This document shows, piece after piece, positions 8,440-16,032 of a stretch of 64,000 nucleotides of DNA (position 1 is the first letter of the stretch; each line of letters starts with the position of its first letter). This DNA comes from Armatimonadota bacterium (GTDB lineage Bacteria > Armatimonadota > Hebobacteria > CAIYQO01). The position numbers and the translations under genes are program-made. The notes under the pieces were generated by a model. It ran no database searches. It was not told where the DNA came from and saw only the letters and a list, made by a program, of their open reading frames with translations. The stretch lies in contig JAKPKV010000042.1 in the NCBI GenBank assembly GCA_029553475.1, forward strand, positions 1-64,000, in the 5' to 3' direction.

Positions 8440-9978
8440 TCAGCGGAAATCCAGCGCGCCTTGTTTCTGTTGAAGGTACTGGTGAAGTCCACTCTCAACA
8501 ACCAATGCGTCAGGCAAAGGCAAGCGTTCTAAGGCGCGCGGTTCGACTTTGATGGCATCGCCGCCATAGCTTTTCCCCACGAGACGCAGGTTTGCGACAG
8601 TCTCCGGGTGCGATATCACGCGCCAGAGTCGTTCGATGAAGGCCGAATCCGTCAGATGCGGATAAATACACATCAAACAGGTCAGCGGAACAACCCCTGC
8701 CTGGTTCCGAATGAAACGGCTGCTGCGCCTCCCCAGATAGGCAAACAGAAATGGCGGAACCTGCCGGTGTTCCATGCGGTACCAGGGCTTGCGCGTTTGT
8801 ATCAACACTTTCTCGGGAATGCCCCGGCGCTCCCCTTCACGAAGGTATTGCTGAACGCTCATGGGAAGCGCATCAAATGCTGTCCCATTCAAGGAGAGCA
8901 GGTACGTTGGCCGGCCATTTTCATCCAGACGGTCCATATCGTCCAGCGTGAGGTGATCGCCGGAGACGTCTCTGGTACGTCCAACCGCGCGCACGAACAG
9001 TCCCGCGGGTATTCCCAGTTTGTCTCGTTGGGCGGAGGTGAGGAAAAAGAAATCGTTATCCCCCGTCACAATCCCTCGCATCACGGAGGCAAAATCCCCC
9101 AGCGTAAACCGTGAGACGGCTTCCGCCTGGGGGGGGCGTGATAATCCGGTGGAGAGGGCCTCCGTCACGGTCCGGCGATGCACCGTAACGGCTTCGCCGG
9201 GAGGCACCTGCTGTTCCAGGACTGCGAGCAACGGTGCGGTCTCGCGAGTGTGACACACCACCCAATCGAATTCCGGTACGGGCGGCTCGTTCGCGAGCAG
9301 AAAGATGAGGGCATTGGTGTCGACATCGGGGAACGGCGCCGCGCCTGTACTGAAGGTGATCACCCCGTCAAGCCGGAATTTTTCACAAATCCAGCCCCAC
9401 AACTGGCGTGCGAAGACGCCTTCGCAAATATCCGCGGACACGATGTACGCGAGGCGGCCATGTGGTGATAATGACTGCAATGCGCGGATGAGAAAATAGA
9501 CGTGGAGACCGGCGCGACCATCAATATGGCGTCCGGTGGCGGCTTGTGCGTAATGCCGAAGCAACTGCTTTTGCTCCGTTGTCAACCGGTGATGGCGGAT
9601 GTACGGGGGATTCGCCACGATGGCGGGAAATTGTTCGCGCGGAGGCTCTAGCACGAAATCTTTCAGCTCAACGTGCTGGAGATCCGCGTCGGATAAACCG
9701 GATTCCCGTGCGTGAATCAATATCTCCGGGTCAATATCTCGTCCATGCATCGTCAGGGTAAAACCGCCGCACTCCGCATACCGTTTGGCCGCGCGAAAAA
9801 AGGCTCCCTCGCCAAGCGCGGGGTCAAGCAGGAGGGCGGGATGGCGGTGCAACACATACGCCACCATGAAATCCGCAACCCAATCTGGGGTCCAGAACTG
9901 GCCCTTGCTCCGCCGCGTTTCGCGTGCGAGGCCCGAGCGTGGTAGGGCCGAAACCCGTGCTGATGGATGGTTAACCAT
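8440..9978 (-). CDS. Type II N6-adenine DNA methyltransferase (AccI-like system)
   Basis: 512 residues if started at MVNHPSARV, whose ATG overlaps the stop of the upstream endonuclease gene (ATGGTTAA); the ORF track start 31 codons earlier lies inside that gene. Motif X-like GQFWTPDWVADFMVAYVL, motif I-like LLLDPALGEGAFFRAA and motif IV NPPYIRHHRL are the gamma-class adenine methylase arrangement of M.TaqI/Eco57I-type enzymes. A C-terminal target-recognition region follows. It should methylate the recognition sequence of the partner endonuclease and protect the host. The operon has distinctly lower GC than flanking genes, consistent with acquisition by transfer. Confidence 0.88.
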   Translation of the reverse strand: MVNHPSARVSALPRSGLARETRRSKGQFWTPDWVADFMVAYVLHRHPALLLDPALGEGAFFRAAKRYAECGGFTLTMHGRDIDPEILIHARESGLSDADLQHVELKDFVLEPPREQFPAIVANPPYIRHHRLTTEQKQLLRHYAQAATGRHIDGRAGLHVYFLIRALQSLSPHGRLAYIVSADICEGVFARQLWGWICEKFRLDGVITFSTGAAPFPDVDTNALIFLLANEPPVPEFDWVVCHTRETAPLLAVLEQQVPPGEAVTVHRRTVTEALSTGLSRPPQAEAVSRFTLGDFASVMRGIVTGDNDFFFLTSAQRDKLGIPAGLFVRAVGRTRDVSGDHLTLDDMDRLDENGRPTYLLSLNGTAFDALPMSVQQYLREGERRGIPEKVLIQTRKPWYRMEHRQVPPFLFAYLGRRSSRFIRNQAGVVPLTCLMCIYPHLTDSAFIERLWRVISHPETVANLRLVGKSYGGDAIKVEPRALERLPLPDALVVESGLHQYLQQKQGALDFR

Positions 9979-10945
9979 GGCGGGTATCCACCTCGCGAAG
10001 CACCGCCAGGGCTTCAGCCGTGAGTTCCGACCGGCCGCCGATAAACTTGACATACGGGAGAATATGCCCATTCCGGTCGGTGATTGAATCGGCGACTAAT
10101 TCGGGATACGCAACAGTCTGTGCTAATGGATATGCATGCCGGTAATATATTTTGTAAATCACCTTTTCTGACGTAGCGCCACCGGGCGCCTGGAAGACTT
10201 GCTTTGTTGGCTCGATATCGCCACCGGAAATGAGTCGCTCGACAGTATCCAGGGCAATGCCGTATGCCTCATCGAAAAAGGCATGCCAGATGTGAATCGG
10301 AATATGATGCGTATCTTGCCATTGCGTTAACGGTCGCCGATCTTCTTCTTTCACGATAACCGTCGGAAGCACAGCGGATTTCTTCAGTCCAGGTCGGCCG
10401 TTCAATCTTCTCTGCGGCGTGAACGGCGTATGATAATCCGGCATCATCTGTGCGCGCCATAAGCTGTTTTCGCATTCGACCGCAATGATCGCCAGCGAGA
10501 GCAATTGCTGTATCCGTGGATCACCTTCGGGGGTAAACGGTAATTCACCCACACCATTGAGGCTATCAATGATTGACGATACCCGATCATCATCTCCCGT
10601 ACGAAACACCAGTAAATCCGGGCGCTTCATGCTGCCCAGCCCCGCCCGTTCCAACCGCTCAAAGTATAATTCAAACTCCCGCACATCATTATCGGGTGCT
10701 GTTCCACTGGGACCGTATGGTATGGCGAAATACTGCCCGGTCGCATTGACCGCTTGTGTCAGGAGGTGTTCACTCCAGACACCTTGCGACCAGCGCATGA
10801 GGAAGTCACTGCCACGGAGCCGCCGGGGATTGAGCAGAAAATCCGCCCAGGATATCGTGCCAATACTTTGTAGAAAGTATTCAATATCCTCTGCAGAGAC
10901 AGCGAGAACCCTCTCAAAGGCATGGTGTATCTCATGGCGCATCAT
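9971..10945 (-). CDS. Type II restriction endonuclease, probably AccI family
   Basis: 324 residues. The N-terminal ISWADFLLNPRRLRGSDFLMRWSQG and the central KRPDLLVF ... AVECENSLWRAQMMPDY are what I recall of the AccI restriction-endonuclease family (AccI cuts GT^MKAC); PD at 109-110 and the acidic ECEN at 157-160 could be a PD-(D/E)XK-like catalytic set. Family placement is from memory and needs a profile search. The gene is first in the operon, has GGGAG before its start, and is translationally coupled to the methylase, which would be made after the endonuclease. No separate controller (C) gene is present. Confidence 0.65.
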   Translation of the reverse strand: MMRHEIHHAFERVLAVSAEDIEYFLQSIGTISWADFLLNPRRLRGSDFLMRWSQGVWSEHLLTQAVNATGQYFAIPYGPSGTAPDNDVREFELYFERLERAGLGSMKRPDLLVFRTGDDDRVSSIIDSLNGVGELPFTPEGDPRIQQLLSLAIIAVECENSLWRAQMMPDYHTPFTPQRRLNGRPGLKKSAVLPTVIVKEEDRRPLTQWQDTHHIPIHIWHAFFDEAYGIALDTVERLISGGDIEPTKQVFQAPGGATSEKVIYKIYYRHAYPLAQTVAYPELVADSITDRNGHILPYVKFIGGRSELTAEALAVLREVDTRHG

Positions 10946-10985
10946 CTTCGGCTCCCGGTGTTACCACTTAAAGCAAGTGTTTGCT

Positions 10986-11015
10986 ATTATATACTAACAA
11001 CAGGTTGCCTGTCAA
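10986..11015 (-). promoter_or_regulatory. Near-consensus promoter of the restriction-modification operon with flanking dyads
   Basis: On the minus strand TTGACA (11010-11015) and TATAAT (10986-10991) are both perfect, 18 bases apart. A dyad ACAGG-TTG-CCTGT (11000-11012) lies between the boxes and a second, CACTT-N5-AAGTG (10965-10979), lies in the leader. Both could be operator sites for control of the restriction operon. Confidence 0.7.
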
Positions 11016-11121
11016 TGAAAGAGCCTGCTTCTACCAGGTGCCAGCCCTATATCGCCGTTGCTGAGAGGCGCAACAGGCATAACGGTATGCGGCTACGACC
11101 CGGCACGGGCTCGCTCGCCCA

Positions 11122-13011
11122 TCAGCTCGCCTGCTCTCGCTCCGCGATACCCGCCAGCAGCCCATGCAGCGTCTCCGCCAGCGGGCGGGGGATGCCGGGG
11201 ACGGCGGCGAGGTCATCGCTCGTCGCCGTGCGGATTTTTTCCACGCTGCCGAAGTGCTTTAAGAGCGCCGCTTTGCGGGCGGGGCCGATGCCGGGGATCT
11301 CGTCGAGCAGACTTTCCTTCACCCGTTTGTTGCGCAGGGTGGTGTGGTACTTCAGCGCGAAGCGATGGGCCTCGTCGCGGATGCGCTGGAGGAGGTGCAG
11401 GGCGCGCGAGTGTTTTGGGAGGATGAGGCCGAGCTCGCGCCCCGGGAGGATGATCTCCTCATACCGCTTCGCCAGGCCGATGGCGGGCATGCGCAGGTTC
11501 AGCTCCTCCATCGCCCGCAGCGCCACGTTGAGCTGGCCCCGGCCGCCGTCCACGATGAGCAGGTCGGGCAGTGCGGCGAATGTGCGCGACCGCATCAGCG
11601 CTGCGCCCAGCCGCCGCGCCAGCAGCTCGCGCATCATCGCGTAGTCGTCCGGCGCGCCGGTGTAGTGGCGGATGTGGAAACGCCGGTACTGCCCCTTGTC
11701 CGGCAGGCCCTCGGTGAAAACCACCATCGAGCCCACCGCGTCCTCGCCCATCAGCGTGCTGATGTCGTAGCACTCCAGCCGTCTCGGCGCCTCCGGCAGG
11801 CCGATCACCGCCGCCAGCTCCTCCAGCGCCTCGCGGGCTTTGCGCGTCTCCTCGTCGGCCTTCGCCTGCGTCTGCTCCAGGTAGAGGCGGGCGTTGTCCG
11901 CGGTCATCGCCAGCAGGTCGGCCTTCGGGCCGCGCCGCGGCGTCAGCAGGCGCACCCGCCGGCCCACGCGCGCGGTCAGGTAGTCCTCCAGCAGGCGTCC
12001 CTCGCTCACCGGATGCGGCAGCAGCAGCAGGCGCGGCGGCGACCCCACCCGCGTGTAGCGCTGGGCGAGGAAGGCGGTGAGCAGCTCGTCCTCGCCGGCC
12101 CCGGTGACGCCGTCCAGCAGGTAGTGCTGCTGGTCCACCAGCTTGCCGCCGCGCACCACCGAGACGGTCATGCACGCCTCGTCGGCGCGGGCGTGGTAGG
12201 CCACCACGTCCAGGTCCTCGCGCCTGGCGGAGACGGTCTTCGCGTCCTGCTGAATCTGCCGCAGGCTGGCGATCTTGTCGCGCAGGCGCGCGGCGGCCTC
12301 AAAGCGCCACGCGCCCGCGGCGCGCGCCATCTCCGCGGCCAGCGCGTCCAGCAGGTGGTCCATCCTCCCCTCCAGGAAGAGGAGGGTCTCCGTCACCTGC
12401 GCGGCGTAGTCCTCGCGGGTGACGAGGCCCGCGCAGGGGCCGGTGCATTGCCCGATGTCGTAATCCAGGCAGGGGCGCTTCAGGCGCGCGCCCGCCTCGT
12501 CCCACGGGCAGCCGGCGCGGCGTGTGGGGGAATTCCGCGTCTCCTGCCGCACCTTGAAGACGCGCCGGATGAGCCGCACCACGTCCCACATCGCGCCCAC
12601 GTTGGTATACGGGCCGAAGTAGCGCGCACGCGTGTCGAGCGACTGCCCGCCGGCGCGCACCACCGCGATCTTCGGGAAGGCGTCGTCGGTGGTGATCTTG
12701 ATGTACGGGTAGCTTTTGTCGTCGCGCAGCAGCACGTTGAAGCGCGGCTTGTAGCGCTTGATGAGGGTGGCCTCCAGCGCCAACGCCTCGCGCTCGGTGC
12801 CTACCACGATGGTGTCGAAATCCGCCACCAGCGCCACCATCGCCTGCGTGCGCGGATGCTGGTCGCTGATGTCCTGAAAGTAACTCCGCACCCGGTTGCG
12901 CAGCACCTTCGCCTTGCCGACGTAGATGACCGCCCGCGCGGCGTCGCGCATCAGGTAGACGCCCGGCTGCGTGGGGAGCTGGGAGAGTTTATGTTGCAGG
13001 ATGTCGTTCAT
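11122..13011 (-). CDS. uvrC: Excinuclease ABC subunit C
   Basis: 629 residues, normal UvrC length. UvrC makes the 3' and 5' incisions flanking a lesion after UvrAB loading. Domains in order: GIY-YIG nuclease (GVYLMRDAARAVIYVGKAK at about 18-36), a cysteine-bearing stretch (CLDYDIGQCTGPCAG near 160), UVR motif that binds UvrB (about 205-245), the RNase H-like second nuclease (ECYDISTLMGEDAVGSMVVF, LLIVDGGRGQLNVA, about 390-490) and tandem helix-hairpin-helix (about 565-625; DEIPGIGPARKAALLKHFGS). It is transcribed alone; a TATAAT lies 15 bases before the start codon, so the leader is very short. Confidence 0.98.
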   Translation of the reverse strand: MNDILQHKLSQLPTQPGVYLMRDAARAVIYVGKAKVLRNRVRSYFQDISDQHPRTQAMVALVADFDTIVVGTEREALALEATLIKRYKPRFNVLLRDDKSYPYIKITTDDAFPKIAVVRAGGQSLDTRARYFGPYTNVGAMWDVVRLIRRVFKVRQETRNSPTRRAGCPWDEAGARLKRPCLDYDIGQCTGPCAGLVTREDYAAQVTETLLFLEGRMDHLLDALAAEMARAAGAWRFEAAARLRDKIASLRQIQQDAKTVSARREDLDVVAYHARADEACMTVSVVRGGKLVDQQHYLLDGVTGAGEDELLTAFLAQRYTRVGSPPRLLLLPHPVSEGRLLEDYLTARVGRRVRLLTPRRGPKADLLAMTADNARLYLEQTQAKADEETRKAREALEELAAVIGLPEAPRRLECYDISTLMGEDAVGSMVVFTEGLPDKGQYRRFHIRHYTGAPDDYAMMRELLARRLGAALMRSRTFAALPDLLIVDGGRGQLNVALRAMEELNLRMPAIGLAKRYEEIILPGRELGLILPKHSRALHLLQRIRDEAHRFALKYHTTLRNKRVKESLLDEIPGIGPARKAALLKHFGSVEKIRTATSDDLAAVPGIPRPLAETLHGLLAGIAEREQAS

Positions 13012-13025
13012 GGGATGTCGGGGGT

Positions 13026-13031
13026 ATTATA
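13026..13031 (-). promoter_or_regulatory. -10 box of uvrC
   Basis: A perfect TATAAT on the minus strand 15 bases upstream of the uvrC ATG. No convincing -35 at 16-18 bases. A transcript from here would have a leader of roughly 8 bases. Confidence 0.4.
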
Positions 13032-13099
13032 CCCGAAAACGGGTGAAGGACCGCGGGCGGGGAGGGGTGGGAGAGCGAGTATCCGGTACCAAAGCCCAG

Positions 13100-13157
13100 C
13101 ACGGCCTGGCAGTGGCCGGCCCCGATGGCATGCGGGGCCGGCCACTGCCAGGCCGTG
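13100..13157 (-). terminator. Long perfect hairpin downstream of the UroD-family gene
   Basis: Two exact 24-bp arms (13100-13123, 13134-13157) flank a 10-base loop. It begins 20 bases past the stop of the minus-strand UroD-like gene. Only three T's follow on the transcript, so it is not a classical intrinsic terminator, but the stem is long enough to halt or stabilise RNA. Confidence 0.6.
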
Positions 13158-13176
13158 CGATATCTGGATAGCCTGC

Positions 13177-14289
13177 TCACCCCTCCCGCGCCATGGCGGC
13201 GTAGGCGCGCACGCGGGCGACGCTGGTGCCCGGCGTCACCGGGGAGCCGAGGCTCTGGATGAAGCGGTGGCCGTTGCGGCGCCCGGCGGCGCGCTGGCGG
13301 GCGATCTCCGCGCGCAGGGCGGCGTCCGTGCCGTGTTCCAGCAGGTCAATGGCGTCCAGGTTGCCGAGCAATGTCATGCGGCCGTTCACCCGCGCGGCCA
13401 CCGCGGCGATGTCAATGGCAAAGCCCTTTTTCGACTCCTCCAGGCCCAGCGCGTCGGCGCCGCTCTCCAGCAGCAGGTCGAAGACCGGCCACGGATTGCC
13501 GCAGAAGTAGTGGATGCTGTGCAGGCCCGCCGCGCGGATGGCGTCGGTGAGCGCGCGCAGGTGGGGCAGATGATACCGGCGGTAACGGTCGGGGCCGATC
13601 TGGTCGGTCAGGCAGTCCTCGATCCAGATGCCGTCGGCGCCCAGCGCTTGCGCGGCGGCGATGCCGTGAAGCTGTCCGTCCAGCAGGCGGTCGGCGGCGC
13701 GCAGTAGCGGCGCGGGGTCATCGGCCAGCCCGGCGAACCACTCCGCGTACCCCAGCGTGCCCGCCAGCAGCCACAGCGGCGCGCCCGCCCAGGTGAAGGC
13801 GTATTTATCGGGCAGCGCCGCCTTCAGCAGCGCCGGCAGCCGCTCGCAGCCCGTCGGCACCCCGCGAAACGGCGCCGGGGGCGGCACGCGCTCCGCCAGA
13901 AAGGCCTCCAGATCCGTGATGGGCGGCGCGTCACCGCGCGCGGTGGTCAGCGTGCCGCCCACCACCGGCGGCTCCAGCTTTCGGCGCTCGCCGGTGCGCG
14001 CGTCGCGCTGATAGACGCCGTCGGCCTCCTCGCTGATCGTCACCGCCGCCTGCTCCGCCCCCGCGTGGCCGCCGCGCAGCTCGTACCAGTCGAGGTCGGT
14101 GGCGCGGATGAGGCTCGCGTGGAACGCCGCCCGGCGCTCCGGGTCCGTCTCGTGCAGCCTCCACCAGGGCAGATCCGTCAGCTCGCCCAGGTGGTCGCGC
14201 TCGAAAATGCCGGGGTAGCAGATGACGACCGGCGTCTCCGCAGAGCCGTCGGGCGAGAGCGCGGCGAAGATTTTCTCACGACCGGTCAT
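13177..14289 (-). CDS. Uroporphyrinogen decarboxylase-family (methyltransferase-like) protein
   Basis: 370 residues from MTGREKIFAAL, preceded by GGAGG; the 533-residue ORF of the track has no site at its start. The fold is the UroD/MtaA TIM barrel: VICYPGIF at the N-terminus, LGADGIWIEDCLTD and HYFCGNPWPVFDLLLESGADALGLEE, then GRMTLLGNLDAIDLLEHGT and NGHRFIQSLGSPVTPGTS. The NG..RFI and P.TP pattern is common to UroD-like corrinoid methyltransferases. HemE-specific N-terminal arginines and overall context (no other haem genes) are lacking, so I favour a methyltransferase-like relative of unknown substrate. It is a single-gene unit. Confidence 0.75.
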   Translation of the reverse strand: MTGREKIFAALSPDGSAETPVVICYPGIFERDHLGELTDLPWWRLHETDPERRAAFHASLIRATDLDWYELRGGHAGAEQAAVTISEEADGVYQRDARTGERRKLEPPVVGGTLTTARGDAPPITDLEAFLAERVPPPAPFRGVPTGCERLPALLKAALPDKYAFTWAGAPLWLLAGTLGYAEWFAGLADDPAPLLRAADRLLDGQLHGIAAAQALGADGIWIEDCLTDQIGPDRYRRYHLPHLRALTDAIRAAGLHSIHYFCGNPWPVFDLLLESGADALGLEESKKGFAIDIAAVAARVNGRMTLLGNLDAIDLLEHGTDAALRAEIARQRAAGRRNGHRFIQSLGSPVTPGTSVARVRAYAAMAREG

Positions 14290-14638
14290 ACGCGCCTCCT
14301 CGCCGATAGTATCGCACGCCGGGGGGAAAGACGCAATCCGGCACGGTTGCGCAATCCCGCCGCACGGATTATCATGGCGACAGTGCACTTCGCGATGCGC
14401 GTGATGAGGGGTGTGGTCATGCCGGCAACCGTATCCCTCGTCCTTCCCACCGACCCGTCGCCCGTCCCGCGCACCCTTGCCGATGTCGTCCTCCGCCATC
14501 AGCGCGCGCGGGCTCTCGCTCCCCGACGACACGGTGAGACTAGCGCATGACGAGGCCATCCACGCCCAGTGCGACTGGCGCGCCGGCCGCTGGTAATCGC
14601 TGGACAGCGCCCGCCCCCGGGCCGCCGTGGGTTTCCGG
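14290..14638. other. Intergenic stretch without a convincing gene
   Basis: Between two minus-strand genes. On the plus strand, two short frames (VPRTLADVVLRHQRAR and SARGLSLPDDTVRLAHDE) look weakly protein-like and adjoin with a frameshift, so a decayed gene fragment is possible. Nothing firm can be supported. Confidence 0.3.
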
Positions 14639-15112
14639 TCACGCCGCCAGTTCGAGGGTGATCTTGCCGTCTTCGTAGAAGCCCTGCCCATCGGCCTGCA
14701 CCATGCCGCCGTGGTGCACCAAAAAGTAGGCCATGAAGACGTCAATCGCGTGGAAGCCGGCGTCGGTGAAGTCGTCAACGGGGATCCGGCAGGCGACGAT
14801 GAAGCGCGTGTGCTCCAACTGGTCGGCCACGCGCTCGCGTTTGCGGGGATATTTTTTGATTTCGCGCACCAGGTCGAGGAATTCGCCGATCTCCTGCGCC
14901 GCCAGCGAGTCGGGGCCGTTATTCAGGTCCACCTCGGCGAGGAACGGCGCGCGCCCATCCTCGTACACCAGCTTCACCGGCTCGCTGCCCCAGGCGGTGA
15001 TGCCCGTCGGCTCGGTGCGCAGCCTCACGCCCCGGTCCGCCACCCAGCGCAGCACCTCCGCCAGCGCCGGCGGCTCCCCTGTCGTGCAGAACACGCGGAA
15101 ATAGTAGGCCAT
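14639..15112 (-). CDS. Hypothetical protein
   Basis: 157 residues from MAYYFRVF, with AAGGAGA six bases upstream. The longer ORF would read through a repeat element, so this start is preferred. It is a soluble alpha/beta protein without signal or membrane segment; VKLVYEDGRAPFLAEVDLNNG and AAQEIGEFLDLVREIKKYP are its most regular parts. I recognise no family. Its 5' edge touches the MITE-like repeat at 15123: the repeat's TTA lies at the ribosome-binding site, so the insertion replaced or reshaped the gene's leader. Confidence 0.7.
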   Translation of the reverse strand: MAYYFRVFCTTGEPPALAEVLRWVADRGVRLRTEPTGITAWGSEPVKLVYEDGRAPFLAEVDLNNGPDSLAAQEIGEFLDLVREIKKYPRKRERVADQLEHTRFIVACRIPVDDFTDAGFHAIDVFMAYFLVHHGGMVQADGQGFYEDGKITLELAA

Positions 15113-15122
15113 GGCATTCTCC

Positions 15123-15291
15123 TTAGAAACTGTCTTGGAAGTGCTCGCCGCCGTCTCGCGGGTCTGTGACGTGGCTGGCGGCGTTGGAGTTCCTGGCATC
15201 CCGATGCTATCGGGACTCTCGGAACTCCGCCTTGCCAGCCACGCCCCATCCTCCGCGAGACGACAACGATCACTTCCAATACAGTTTCTTA
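15123..15291. mobile_element. MITE-like element, copy 1 (169 bp, TTA duplications)
   Basis: TTA-GAAACTGTCTTGGAAGTG at the left and the imperfect inverse ending CAGTTTC-TTA at the right. Inside, further segments pair (CGTCTCGCGG / CCGCGAGACG; GGAGTTCC / GGAACTCC), so the whole 169 bp is close to one palindrome. A reverse-complement relative occurs at 48186-48353 and a single end at 19454-19492. The 3-base TTA duplication would suit an IS5-group transposase acting in trans; none is in the window. Confidence 0.75.
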
Positions 15292-15392
15292 GTGGTTGTC
15301 TTCTCCGATTGTAGCCGCGCGCCGCGAGCGCGCCCCCGCGGTTTTCGGCACAAAGAGGACATTTCCGGTGGTTACCTGAACCCGAAAGGGGA

Positions 15393-15418
15393 TGAACCCG
15401 GCCCACGCGGCCGGTGTC
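15393..15418 (+). promoter_or_regulatory. Candidate ECF-type promoter of the sigma-polymerase unit
   Basis: TGAACC (15393-15398) and a TGTC-type -10 (GTC at 15416-15418) are about 16-17 bases apart, loosely like ECF promoters (GGAAC-N16/17-GTC), and TGAACCCG occurs a second time 16 bases upstream. The sigma ATG is at 15436. This is a guess from pattern alone; autoregulation would be expected for an ECF gene. Confidence 0.28.
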
Positions 15419-15435
15419 ATCTCCGGTAGAGGGCG

Positions 15436-16032
15436 ATGATGGGGGTGTCCGATGCACAACTCGTGCAGCGCATCGGCCGGCGAGACGCGGCGGCATTCGA
15501 GAGCTTGTACGCGCGGCATCGCGCGGCTATTCGGCGCCACCTGCAGCGGATCGTGCGCGATGCCGATGCGGCGGATGATCTGACGCAGGAGACGTTTCTT
15601 CGCGTATGGACGCGCGCCGAACAGTGGGACGGCCGCGGCGGATGCGCGGGATGGCTGCTGCGCATCGCGACGAATCTCGCGCTCAACAGCATACGGGCAC
15701 GACGCCGGCGGCGCGAGGTGCCGCTGGAGGCGCCCCCCTCCTCCCGTGAGGCGGAGGAGGAGGCGCCGCCGGGATGGCTGGTGGATGCCGCCGCGCTGGG
15801 CCCCGAAGACTACTGCCTGCGGGAGGAGCGCCTGCGCCTGCTGCGGCGTCTCATTCACGCCCTCCCTGACGACAAGCGCGCCGTGGTGCGGCTGGCGCAC
15901 GAGTCGGAGATGGAGATGCAGGACATCGCCGCGCGCCTCGGCGTGCCGGAAGGCACCGTGAAATCCCGCCTGCACTACGCGCGAAAGGCGCTGCGGGAAG
16001 CCTGGCACGAGTTGGGAATGGAGGAAGAATAA
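15436..16032 (+). CDS. ECF-family RNA polymerase sigma factor
   Basis: 198 residues. Sigma-2 lies at about 20-90, with DLTQETFLRVW as the core-binding/-10 recognition helix, and sigma-4 at about 135-192, with LPDDKRAVVRLAHESEMEMQDIAARLGVPEGTVKSRLHYARKAL forming the -35 helix-turn-helix (quoted in part as PEGTVKSRLHYARKAL). The linker (residues 90-130) is acidic and proline-rich. No anti-sigma gene is adjacent. Instead its TAA overlaps the ATG of the fused polymerase by one base (TAATG), and the polymerase's ribosome-binding site GGAGGAAG lies in its last codons, so the two are made together. This direct pairing suggests the sigma serves that polymerase, though use of the main core cannot be excluded. 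Confidence 0.95.
   Translation: MMGVSDAQLVQRIGRRDAAAFESLYARHRAAIRRHLQRIVRDADAADDLTQETFLRVWTRAEQWDGRGGCAGWLLRIATNLALNSIRARRRRREVPLEAPPSSREAEEEAPPGWLVDAAALGPEDYCLREERLRLLRRLIHALPDDKRAVVRLAHESEMEMQDIAARLGVPEGTVKSRLHYARKALREAWHELGMEEE

Noticed and set aside
8440-10945. Depletion of AccI sites (GTMKAC) as support for the recognition sequence
   Set aside because: GTATAC occurs several times in the window (for example near 1082, 2719 and 22243), so no avoidance is evident; with a methylase none is needed.
13177-14289. hemE (true uroporphyrinogen decarboxylase)
   Set aside because: Pattern fits the wider UroD/methyltransferase superfamily; HemE N-terminal arginine motif and haem gene context are not seen.
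14400-14600. Frameshifted plus-strand gene
   Set aside because: Two short frames look protein-like when joined, but there is no start signal or known family.
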